From assembly GCA_002869305.1 (NCBI GenBank), contig PKTC01000508.1, positions 1-5,954 on the forward strand: 5,954 nucleotides of DNA, read 5' to 3'. A program made the position numbers and the translations under genes. Numbering within the stretch: position 1 is the stretch's first letter; every line of letters begins with the position of its first letter. Origin of the DNA: Marinilabiliales bacterium (GTDB taxonomy: Bacteria > Bacteroidota > Bacteroidia > Bacteroidales > UBA12077). This document shows positions 1 through 5,954 of this stretch, in pieces. The notes beneath the pieces are model-generated. The model did not search any database and was not told the origin of the DNA. It worked only from the letters and a program-made list of their open reading frames with translations.

Positions 1-603
1 AATCTCATCAGACATAATAAGGACATTGTTTTTAATACAAAGATTTCCTATTTTTTTTAATTCATCTTTTGTCCATACCGATCCACCTGGATTGTGAGGA
101 TTTGATAGAATGATCATTTTAGAATCTTTTAACTTTTCCTCAAGATCATTAAAATCAACACAATATCTTTTTCCTTTCAACTTTAATGGATTCTCAACTA
201 ATTCTCTGTTATTGTTCTGAATGGCACTAAAAAAAGGAAAATAAACTGGAGGTTGTATAATTATTTTATCACCGGGTTTAGTATAAGCCTTAATAGCCAT
301 ATTTAATGCAGGAACAACACCCGGACTAAACGAAATCCAATCTACTTTTATATCCCAATTATGCCTACGTTTTAACCACTTAACAATTGACTCATAATAT
401 GATTTCGGCCGAAAGCTATATCCAAAGACCTCATGATTTAATCTTTCCTTAATAGCCGAAATAATAAAATCAGGTGTTTTGAAATCCATATCGGCAACCC
501 ACATTGGTATAACTTCCTTATTCTCGAATATTTCTAATCGAAGATCATATTTCACCGAAGCAGTATTTTCTCTATTTAGTATTTCGTCAAAATTATATTT
601 CAT
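1..603 (-). CDS. MalY/PatB-type PLP-dependent C-S lyase / aminotransferase, N-terminal half (C-terminus outside window)
   Basis: Frame read from the ATG at 603-601 stays open to base 1, giving 201 residues of a family usually near 390, so the C-terminal half is missing at the window edge. It is a fold-type I, class I/II aminotransferase of the MalY/PatB group. These cytoplasmic enzymes cleave cystathionine or cysteine (beta C-S lyase) or transaminate. Visible family marks are MWVADMDF at 34-41, SPGVVPAL at 93-100 (cofactor phosphate loop), QPPVYFPFF at 117-125 with the aromatic that stacks on PLP (Tyr121), SNPHNPGG at 167-174, and MSDEI at 197-201, the start of the SDEIH motif whose Asp contacts the pyridine nitrogen. 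The catalytic lysine would lie beyond the window. The gene starts 44 bases after the nitroreductase stop, with no convincing promoter or terminator between them, so it is probably the third gene of that operon. Family assignment is strong; the substrate is undetermined. Confidence 0.9.
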   Translation of the reverse strand, partial: MKYNFDEILNRENTASVKYDLRLEIFENKEVIPMWVADMDFKTPDFIISAIKERLNHEVFGYSFRPKSYYESIVKWLKRRHNWDIKVDWISFSPGVVPALNMAIKAYTKPGDKIIIQPPVYFPFFSAIQNNNRELVENPLKLKGKRYCVDFNDLEEKLKDSKMIILSNPHNPGGSVWTKDELKKIGNLCIKNNVLIMSDEI

Positions 604-647
604 TGTAGCGGTTTCTTTGTATTTATTTCTTTCCTGATGCTAAGATA

Positions 648-1277
648 TTATTTATTATATCCAACTGATTGACTATAAATCACTTCGAATCCATTCTCAA
701 GTTTTAAGGCATCAGCGATTTTTTTATTATTGATCCAAGCTCTAAATACAGAGATAAGACCTTCTGAAGCACAGTATAAATAAACATTTTGACCAATAAA
801 TCCACAGTGTGTTGCTGCTGTGAACTTCCTGCTTTCTATTGATCCATTACCTAATTTATTTAAATCAGAAACATATATTAAGTTAACCGCAGCGTCTTTA
901 ACAAAATCCTGATTGCCAGCAATATTACGCATATCCTTGTCTGATATCTGCAGAAGAGCATGCTCCTCCGCTTGATAAAGATATACACCACTTTTTATAG
1001 TAAGATATATTTCAATATCCTGATTATTGTGCGAGCTTGGTGCCGTCCTCTTTTTATTTCCTTCTCTATTGATCCCAAAAGTTGCCCACAATAAATTTGA
1101 TAATTGTTGCTCTGTTAAATCTTTTTCAGAAAAATCACGACTAGAGCTTCTTTCATTTAATGCTTGCATTAAGGGCATCCCTCCTGTTTTTTGAGGTTGA
1201 GGTAGTTTTATTAGTTCTTGAGCAAACAAATTACTCATGGTAAAAACAATACTTAATGTTAAGATTAGTTTTCTCAT
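648..1277 (-). CDS. Exported nitroreductase-family protein (SagB/ThcOx-like)
   Basis: 209 residues starting at ATG 1277-1275 and ending in TAA. Residues 1-20 form a signal peptide (basic MRK, hydrophobic core, 'LFAQ' cleavage region), so the product is predicted to be exported. The remainder is one nitroreductase-fold domain, a family of FMN-dependent oxidoreductases. RSSSRDF at 43-49 matches the FMN-phosphate-binding R-S-x-R start. The stretch from LTEQQLSNLLWA to FGINR (54-71) is typical of the SagB/ThcOx subgroup, followed by the RTAPSSHN turn at 77-84. HCGFIGQNVYLYCASEGL at 157-174 is the conserved dimer/FMN helix. The C-terminus SQSVGYNK resembles the usual 'P(V)GY' ending. Export is unusual for an FMN enzyme, and the electron donor and substrate are unknown. 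It lies 5 bases downstream of the thioesterase gene and upstream of the MalY-like gene, probably co-transcribed. Family is confident; the function is not. Confidence 0.85.
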   Translation of the reverse strand: MRKLILTLSIVFTMSNLFAQELIKLPQPQKTGGMPLMQALNERSSSRDFSEKDLTEQQLSNLLWATFGINREGNKKRTAPSSHNNQDIEIYLTIKSGVYLYQAEEHALLQISDKDMRNIAGNQDFVKDAAVNLIYVSDLNKLGNGSIESRKFTAATHCGFIGQNVYLYCASEGLISVFRAWINNKKIADALKLENGFEVIYSQSVGYNK

Positions 1278-1282
1278 TAGAT

Positions 1283-1672
1283 TTATTTTTTATTTAGACT
1301 TTCCATAAAATTTTTAGAATTTATAATATATCTAGTGTGTGTTCCAGCACCAATCTTACCTTCTTCATCCTTTGCTTCCAAGGTAAAAATTAGTTTTTTA
1401 CCATCTATTTCACTCAAGTAAGCTGTGCATTCAACTTTCATTCCAATCGGTGTTGGTTTTATATGCCTAACATTTATTTCAAATCCCACCGTATTGTAAT
1501 CATCACCTAAAAATGGCAGGACAGTTTTTAAAGCTGCATTTTCCATCAAAGCAATCATTGCCGGCGTGGCAAAAACTTCAACCAAACCAGATCCATAATG
1601 TGCTGCTGTATCTTTTTTTTCCACAGTTTGTGTTGCTGTATAAGTTAGGCCTATTTTTAAATCGAAATCCAT
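1283..1672 (-). CDS. FlK-like hotdog-fold acyl-CoA thioesterase
   Basis: 129 residues from ATG 1672-1670 (preceded by AAGGTAAA) to TAA. A single hotdog domain fills the protein, matching the size of the fluoroacetyl-CoA thioesterase (FlK)-like family. FlK uses Thr42, Glu50 and His76 with Gly69 in the active site. Here Thr36, Glu44, Gly63 and His70 occur at identical spacings, within VFATPAMIALMENAA (33-47) and GFEINVRH (63-70). GxGTHTRYII near the C-terminus (108-117) is the usual last-strand signature. The Phe36 lid of true FlK, which confers fluoroacetyl specificity, aligns with Leu30, so a general cytoplasmic acyl-CoA hydrolase is more likely than a fluoroacetate resistance enzyme. It is the first gene after the terminator at 1725-1755, and the nitroreductase gene starts 5 bases after its stop. 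Fold and active site are well supported; the acyl substrate is not known. Confidence 0.85.
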   Translation of the reverse strand: MDFDLKIGLTYTATQTVEKKDTAAHYGSGLVEVFATPAMIALMENAALKTVLPFLGDDYNTVGFEINVRHIKPTPIGMKVECTAYLSEIDGKKLIFTLEAKDEEGKIGAGTHTRYIINSKNFMESLNKK

Positions 1673-1724
1673 TTTACCTTGTTTTAAATTGCCAATAAAG
1701 TTAAAGAATCTATTCCTTTAAACT

Positions 1725-1755
1725 AAAAAAGGACATTGAATTATTATCAATGCCC
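1725..1755 (-). terminator. Intrinsic terminator after the flavo-diiron gene
   Basis: Read on the minus strand, GGGCATTGA (1755-1747) pairs with TCAATGTCC (1739-1731) as a 9-bp stem with one G-U wobble and a 7-base loop. Six T follow immediately (1730-1725). On the plus strand the wobble becomes an A-C mismatch and no T-run follows at once, so the terminator acts on minus-strand transcripts. It lies 26 bases beyond the flavo-diiron stop codon and separates that gene from the thioesterase operon. Confidence 0.85.
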
Positions 1756-1780
1756 TCTTATTATGCCGTTATTTAATAAT

Positions 1781-2974
1781 TTAATTCTTTATTTTTTTTG
1801 CCATGGCGTATGCAATCTCCTGACATCGTTCATATGACTCATTATCAGGTATTCCACGTGTGTCAATTGGGTCTGATACTAAATCCCACTGCATATTTTC
1901 CTGGAATTTAAAAAGCGCCTTTGCTCCTCCACCATTCCAACTATATGATCCAAACAATCCAAGCAGCCGATTCTTAATACCTATATGTTCTAAATTGCGA
2001 GTTAGGTTTTCCATGGTTGGCAGCATACTTGAGTTATATGCGCAACTTCCGAGAATAACTCCCTTATACTTCCATATTTCATTAATTAGATAAGACAGAT
2101 GAGTTTTTGAAACATCATATATTCTTATCTTTTTTATCCCTTCTTCTTATAATTTACGGGCAATGTTATCAGCTAACTTAGCCGTATTTCCATACATTGA
2201 TCCATAAATAATTACTACACCATCTTCCGCTTCAAATTTACTCCATTTATCATACAGTGATAAAACCTTGTTAATATCAGTTCGCCAAATAGGCCCATGG
2301 GTTGCACATATATATTTAATATCAATTCCTTCTAATTTCTTAAATGCCTTTTGAACCATATTGCTGTATTTTCCAACAATATTTGAGAAATAACGCCGCA
2401 TCTCTGCTTCGTAGTATTCTTCGAATTCTATCTCATCGTCAAATATTCCACCATCTAATGTTCCAAAACTACCAAAAGCATCGCCAGAGAAAAGCACTTT
2501 TTCGGTTAAATCATATGTCATCATTGTTTCTGGCCAATGCACCCATGGTGTCATAATAAATTTTAAAATATGGTGGCCAAGTGATATTTCGTCGCCATCT
2601 TCGACCATATATTGCATATCTTTCAATCCAAAATATGCGTCAACAATTTTAAATGTCTTTAAATTCCCAACCAGTTTAATGTCAGGATATTTTTCTACTA
2701 TTGTTTTTATAGCCCCAGAATGATCAGGTTCCATGTGATTTATAATCAAATAATCAATAGGCTTACCATCAATTAAGTCCTCGATTTTATCCAAATAATC
2801 ATCAGATGAACCATACTCCAGCGTATCAACCAAAGCAATTTTTTCGTCAACTATTAAATATGAGTTATAGGATACACCTTGCGGAATAGGCCACATATTT
2901 TCAAATAAATTCGTTCTTCTGTCATTTGCTCCTAACCAGTATATTTTATCGGTAACTTTAACTGTACTATGCAT
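1781..2974 (-). pseudogene. fprA: FprA-type flavo-diiron protein (A-type flavoprotein) interrupted by an in-frame stop
   Basis: Flavo-diiron proteins are cytoplasmic enzymes that reduce O2 to water and/or NO to N2O, protecting anaerobes. The ATG at 2974-2972 is preferred to the GTG codon just before it. The frame spans 397 codons plus the final TAA, a normal family length of about 400. The N-terminal beta-lactamase-like domain has all expected diiron ligands: His80, Glu82, Asp84 (HMEPDH), His146 (WVHWPE), Asp165 (SGDAFG) and His226 (ATHGP). The flavodoxin domain begins near 252 with the FMN phosphate loop YGSMYGNTAKLA (257-268). Codon 276 is then TAA. Beyond it, in the same frame, the flavodoxin domain continues: IYDVSKTHLSYLI, VILGSCAYNSSMLPTMENL, LLGLFGSYSWNGGGAKAL, ending at AMAKKIKN. 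As written, the product would be 275 residues with the diiron centre but no working FMN domain. A restart at ATG 2026 would give only 81 residues. Nonsense mutation or sequencing/assembly error are both possible. Its own promoter and terminator flank it. Confidence 0.88.
2147..2149 (-). other. In-frame TAA interrupting the flavo-diiron gene
   Basis: The codons read AAA TTA TAA GAA GAA on the minus strand, between NIARKL and EEGIKK. The distance from the start codon (2974) and from the downstream in-frame ATG (2026) is a multiple of three on both sides, so this is a single nonsense codon, not a frameshift. TAA is also the ordinary stop of five of the six genes when the normal end of this gene is counted, so reassignment is not supported. 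One substitution would restore Lys, Glu, Gln, Ser or Leu. Confidence 0.9.
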
Positions 2975-3016
2975 CACTTATATTTTAGAATTGAATTATT
3001 ATCTACCAAATTGGCG

Positions 3017-3024
3017 CAAAAATA
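3017..3024 (-). promoter_or_regulatory. Putative Bacteroidota -7 element for the flavo-diiron gene
   Basis: The minus strand reads TATTTTTG, an exact match to the TAnnTTTG -7 consensus of the Bacteroidota primary sigma factor, about 42 bases before the ATG at 2974. A -33 TTTG-like partner at the usual spacing is weak. The surrounding 112-base gap contains no gene and no clear terminator for the DUF3108 gene. Confidence 0.45.
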
Positions 3025-3086
3025 CTACAAAATTTAGGAATTAATGAATACCAATACATGAAATATATCAAGTTTAATACTATAAT

Positions 3087-3914
3087 TTATTGAGATATTA
3101 TTTCTGATGAAAGCGGAAATTTAAGATGTTCTGTTCCCGTTAAAGTCGCTTTTACGGAACCAATTAAAATTTTAGCTTCTACCAGAATAGGAATTCGATT
3201 TAAATCATCACTAACCCAAACAAATAGATCTTCACCTCCACTAAAAATGGTTCCTTCGATTAATAAAGCAGAAAATTTTATGGTATTAAATTTTCGCTTA
3301 TCATGTGTTTTCAGCACCTCTTTTCCTAAATACCGGATATATAGATCAAAAATTTCATTGTCAATAATCATCCTTACTGGAATAGTGTCATTCACTTGAT
3401 ATTTATCGAAATCAAGATTGCGAATATAATATACTCCCGAAATTACGTCGTATATGTTTTTCTCCATCCTTAAAGTATCTTCAGTATATGGTTTATCAGA
3501 GTTTTGAGTGCTAGAATAAATTAAACTGTCTTTGTAATTAAAAGTAAATTGGTTATGAACCGAAAATCCTCCTTCGTATGTGTTACGATCGAAAAATAAT
3601 GGAGCCAAATCTTCTATTCTCGCATAAGACTGAAAATAATCGCGCACCTTAAAAAGCCAATCATATGATGGAAGGCTGGTGCCAAAACTGTTGAAATGAT
3701 AGGCGTCATTTCCTTTATACTTTGTTTTTGTAACCTTAAATTCAACTTCACCTGCATTAATCCAAATAAAACCCCAATTATAGACTGCAGAATAAGTTAT
3801 TCTCTCACCAGACTTAAATACCGGATATTGTTCTACTATACTTTGTGAACTAACAAAATTTGAAAAGGTCAGAAATAAAATTAAAATAGCTATGTAATGA
3901 ATGGCTTTTATCAT
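3087..3914 (-). CDS. Secreted/periplasmic DUF3108-domain protein
   Basis: 275 residues from ATG 3914-3912 to TAA. A longer frame exists only through a TTG codon at 3929 that would overlap the preceding gene; the ATG gives a clean signal peptide and is preferred. Residues 1-23 form that signal peptide (MIK, a hydrophobic run rich in I and L, then 'VSSQ'). The mature part starts with FKSGERITYSAVYNWGFIWINAGEVEF (33-59), the hallmark opening of DUF3108 proteins, and continues with alternating beta-strand-like segments such as HNQFTFNYKDSLIYSS. No catalytic motif or cysteine cluster is visible. The molecular role of DUF3108 is not established; envelope location is inferred from the signal peptide. 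The gene starts 2 bases after the stop of the beta-barrel-like gene, so the two are very probably translated from one mRNA and may act together in the envelope. Confidence 0.85.
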   Translation of the reverse strand: MIKAIHYIAILILFLTFSNFVSSQSIVEQYPVFKSGERITYSAVYNWGFIWINAGEVEFKVTKTKYKGNDAYHFNSFGTSLPSYDWLFKVRDYFQSYARIEDLAPLFFDRNTYEGGFSVHNQFTFNYKDSLIYSSTQNSDKPYTEDTLRMEKNIYDVISGVYYIRNLDFDKYQVNDTIPVRMIIDNEIFDLYIRYLGKEVLKTHDKRKFNTIKFSALLIEGTIFSGGEDLFVWVSDDLNRIPILVEAKILIGSVKATLTGTEHLKFPLSSEIISQ

Positions 3915-3916
3915 AT

Positions 3917-4594
3917 TTAGTAGTACCAATAACCAAAGCCATTTCCATAACGATTATGCAAACCAGTATTAAAAGCTGGATTGTAATTGTATGCAGGATG
4001 CAATCCATTAGAGTATCGATACTGAAAATTAAAATGGAATTTATCATTTAATTTATAACCAACTCCGATTGACATTGTTTTGTAATCATTATCATAAACT
4101 TCAGACCTGTAATCATTAAATATAGATTGATTTTCCATATAAGCACCATCCCCCCAAATACTCCATTTATCATTCAATTGATAATAAGCACTACCAGTAA
4201 TACCATAATTAGAAGGGTTTGAGTTATAAGAATAACCAGGTTCATTTCCATAAAACCCTTCCATACCATTAAAATTATTTTGCATAATAATTCCGGTAAC
4301 CGAAAAATTGAGTTTAGAGTTCACCTGATAATCGATTGTTGGCGCAATATATGAGTTTAACATAGATAAATCATTACCAAAACTGGTATACCCAGTTCCT
4401 AATGCAACTGAATATGATACCTTCTCGTGTCGTTTTATTAAAGTTTCATTTTTTTCTTGTTGTTCTTGGTCATCCTTTCCTAACACAGAAGAATCAAGCG
4501 GTTGATAATATTTAGGAAGTAAAGGAAAAACTTGAGAAAAAGCAGATTGACTTAAAAACAGAACAAATAATATGGATATAAGTATTAATTTCAT
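3917..4594 (-). CDS. Probable small outer-membrane beta-barrel protein, hypothetical
   Basis: 225 residues from ATG 4594-4592 to TAA. The frame is open upstream, but only to a TTG codon at 4651, and the ATG places a signal peptide at 1-20 (MKLILISILFVLFL, then 'SAFSQ'). A polar, charged linker rich in D, E, Q and K (34-57) follows. From about residue 58 come alternating amphipathic segments typical of membrane beta strands: VSYSVALGTGYTSF, YIAPTIDYQV, KLNFSVTGIIMQ, YGITGSAYYQL, WSIWGDGAYM, KTMSIGVGYKL, KFHFNFQYRY. Tight turns of the type LNDKW and LNDKF lie between some of them. The tail (196-225) is rich in Gly, Asn, Tyr and ends in YWYY, an aromatic end consistent with recognition by the barrel assembly machinery. 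I do not recognise a named family or a substrate. It is the first gene of a pair with the DUF3108 gene. Outer-membrane placement is inferred from pattern, not from a known homologue. Confidence 0.75.
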   Translation of the reverse strand: MKLILISILFVLFLSQSAFSQVFPLLPKYYQPLDSSVLGKDDQEQQEKNETLIKRHEKVSYSVALGTGYTSFGNDLSMLNSYIAPTIDYQVNSKLNFSVTGIIMQNNFNGMEGFYGNEPGYSYNSNPSNYGITGSAYYQLNDKWSIWGDGAYMENQSIFNDYRSEVYDNDYKTMSIGVGYKLNDKFHFNFQYRYSNGLHPAYNYNPAFNTGLHNRYGNGFGYWYY

Positions 4595-4648
4595 ATTGCT
4601 TTGCTTTTTATATTTAAACGAACAATCGTGGTTTTTGTTTTTGATATA

Positions 4649-4656
4649 CAAATTTA
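4649..4656 (-). promoter_or_regulatory. Putative Bacteroidota -7 element for the beta-barrel/DUF3108 pair
   Basis: The minus strand reads TAAATTTG, an exact TAnnTTTG match, 54 bases before the ATG at 4594. A TTTAC stretch about 20 bases further upstream could be a degenerate -33 element. It lies in the 163-base AT-rich gap after the RelA/SpoT gene. That gap also holds GTAAAAAA and TTTTTTAC segments that could pair weakly, but no GC-rich terminator stem. Confidence 0.45.
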
Positions 4657-4757
4657 TAAATTAGTTAAATAGTAAATCGGTTAATATGTAAAAAAGTAAA
4701 TTCCTTTTTTAAAAATTATTTTTTACCACGCTATTTTAAAACCTATTTATTATGTTA

Positions 4758-5954
4758 CTAATTATCTTCTGAATCAACTCTGGTCACTTTTAATATACCC
4801 TTTTCCTTCTTTAATTTTGAAATAAGCATGTCAAGATGCTTTGTACTATCAACAAACAACTTTAGTTTACCATCGAACATTCCATCGTTAGAATCCATAG
4901 ATATTGATCGCATTCGTACTTTTAAATCTTTTGAAATTATATCTGTTATCTTATTCAATATCCCCATATCATCCACTCCAACAACCTTAATAGTTGCCTG
5001 AAATGATTGATTGCCAGCATTTTTAGTCCATTGAGCCTTAATAATTCTATAATTATATCGCTCAACTAATTGTCTAGCATTTGGACAACTCGTCCTGTGA
5101 ATTTTAATTCCCTCGCTTACTGTAACAAATCCAAATATAGAATCACCAAAAATGGGACTGCAGCATTTCGCCAATTTATAATCAACATTTTCAATATTAT
5201 TATCTATGATTAAAAAATCAGTTTTAAATGACTCTTTTTCCTGCTCAACTTCATTTTTCTCTGCAATATCTTGAACTTGTACTTCTTCTTTTTTTGGTTC
5301 AGTTAATAAATCCTTTATTATGGTAATATCAATCTTTTCAGTTGCTATGGCATAATACAAATCCACAGGTACTTGCAGCTTAAAGTGCTTAACCAACTTG
5401 TCGATTAATGTGTCTTCAAATTTAATTTTCCAGTTCTTTAATCTACGTTTTAGCAATTCCTTTCCAACTTCCGCTTCTTTAAACTTTTCTTCGCGTAAGG
5501 TTGATTTAATCTTTGTTTTAGCCTTAGATGTGACCACAAAACTCAACCAATCTGTCTTAGGTTTTTGTGTTTTGGATGTAACTATATTAACCTGGTCGCC
5601 ATTTTGAAGCGTTTGTTTTATGGTAGCATTCTTATGATTAATCATTGCTCCTACACATTGATTTCCAACATCGGAATGAATATCATAAGCAAAATCAAGA
5701 ACAGTAGAACCTGCTGGAAGTTTTTTTAGATCGCCATTTGGAGTGAAAACGAAAACCTCCTTATTATACAAATTTAATTTCAAATCATCAATGGTTTCAC
5801 CGTTAGCTACGCCATTTGTTTCTATCACCTCACGTACCTTTTGCATCCAGGTATCGATTCCTTTTTCTGCCTTAACACCTTTATATCGCCAATGAGCAGC
5901 ATATCCCTTTTCTGCTATTTCGTCCATTCTTTGAGTTCGAATCTGCACTTCTAC
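4758..5954 (-). CDS. RelA/SpoT-family (p)ppGpp synthetase/hydrolase, C-terminal part (N-terminus outside window)
   Basis: 398 codons remain open to the window edge, ending in TAG; a full-length member is about 730-750 residues, so the hydrolase domain and most of the synthetase domain are missing. The enzyme makes (and, if bifunctional, degrades) the stringent-response alarmone ppGpp in the cytoplasm, on or off the ribosome. The first visible residues VEVQIRT, followed by MDEIAEKGYAAHWRYKG, are the end of the synthetase domain and its substrate-binding Q-x-R. The TGS domain is at about 67-126 (FVFTPNGDLKKLPAGSTVLDF, IHSDVG). A helical region follows, then an acidic linker (EVQVQDIAEKNEVEQEKE). 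The zinc-finger/conserved-cysteine domain has Cys264, Cys265, His286 and Cys290 (KCCSPIFGD, HRTSCPNA). A C-terminal ACT domain runs from about 318 (QATIKVVGVDDMGILNKI). Because the catalytic domains are outside, RelA-type and bifunctional Rel/SpoT-type cannot be told apart, though Bacteroidota usually carry the bifunctional form. Confidence 0.95.
   Translation of the reverse strand, partial: VEVQIRTQRMDEIAEKGYAAHWRYKGVKAEKGIDTWMQKVREVIETNGVANGETIDDLKLNLYNKEVFVFTPNGDLKKLPAGSTVLDFAYDIHSDVGNQCVGAMINHKNATIKQTLQNGDQVNIVTSKTQKPKTDWLSFVVTSKAKTKIKSTLREEKFKEAEVGKELLKRRLKNWKIKFEDTLIDKLVKHFKLQVPVDLYYAIATEKIDITIIKDLLTEPKKEEVQVQDIAEKNEVEQEKESFKTDFLIIDNNIENVDYKLAKCCSPIFGDSIFGFVTVSEGIKIHRTSCPNARQLVERYNYRIIKAQWTKNAGNQSFQATIKVVGVDDMGILNKITDIISKDLKVRMRSISMDSNDGMFDGKLKLFVDSTKHLDMLISKLKKEKGILKVTRVDSEDN

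Noticed and set aside
1513..1698. Plus-strand 61-codon open frame
   Set aside because: It lies almost wholly antisense to the well-supported thioesterase gene and its product resembles no family; treated as a shadow.
1696..1703. Possible -7 element TAACTTTA before the thioesterase gene
   Set aside because: It misses the final G of TAnnTTTG, has no clear -33 partner and sits only 24 bases from the ATG. A promoter is expected in this gap, but this match is too weak to annotate.
1860..2093. Plus-strand 77-codon open frame
   Set aside because: Antisense to the flavodoxin part of the flavo-diiron gene, with no signal of its own.
2147..2149. Recoding or genetic-code change at the internal TAA
   Set aside because: Known selenocysteine and pyrrolysine recoding use UGA and UAG, and TAA ends the other complete genes here, so reassignment is unlikely. 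Ordinary nonsense mutation or error fits better.
2344..2556. Plus-strand 70-codon open frame
   Set aside because: Antisense to the conserved diiron domain; composition is that of a reverse-complement shadow.
3850..4047. Minus-strand 65-codon hydrophobic open frame
   Set aside because: It overlaps two real genes in a different frame, at the signal-peptide region of one; its hydrophobicity comes from the AT-rich sequence there.
4680..4735. Possible terminator after the RelA/SpoT gene
   Set aside because: GTAAAAAA and TTTTTTAC can pair on the minus strand, but the stem is almost all A-T with a long loop, so it is not convincing as an intrinsic terminator.
5398..5607. Plus-strand 69-codon open frame
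   Set aside because: Antisense to the RelA/SpoT gene; no independent support.

Overview
The window suggests a low-GC Bacteroidota (Bacteroidales/Marinilabiliales-like) genome. Reasons: AT-rich sequence, A/T-rich leaders without strong Shine-Dalgarno sites, secreted proteins with short signal peptides ending in S/A-x-Q ('FSQ', 'FAQ', 'SSQ'), TAnnTTTG-type -7 promoter elements, and the protein families present. The species cannot be named from this sequence. All six genes lie on the minus strand, so transcription runs from high to low coordinates. No stretch over 300 bases lacks a gene, and I see no RNA gene, mobile element, CRISPR array or long repeat.

In transcription order: (1) 5954-4758 is the C-terminal part of a long RelA/SpoT-family (p)ppGpp enzyme, cut by the window edge. 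(2) After an AT-rich 163-base gap with a likely promoter comes a two-gene unit, 4594-3917 (a probable small outer-membrane beta-barrel) and 3914-3087 (a secreted DUF3108-type protein), separated by 2 bases. (3) A 112-base gap with a second likely promoter leads to 2974-1781, an FprA-type flavo-diiron protein gene. It is interrupted by an in-frame TAA at 2147-2149, although the reading frame continues with a recognisable flavodoxin domain to the normal C-terminus. A clear intrinsic terminator follows (1755-1725). (4) The last cluster holds 1672-1283 (FlK-like hotdog thioesterase), 1277-648 (exported SagB/ThcOx-like nitroreductase) and 603-1 (MalY/PatB-type PLP C-S lyase or aminotransferase, cut by the window edge). 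Gaps of 5 and 44 bases suggest co-transcription.

Functionally the window is mostly housekeeping and stress physiology: stringent response, O2/NO detoxification, sulfur amino acid metabolism, acyl-CoA clean-up and envelope proteins. The most notable observation is the single in-frame stop in the flavo-diiron gene. I do not see convincing evidence of a new multi-gene system.
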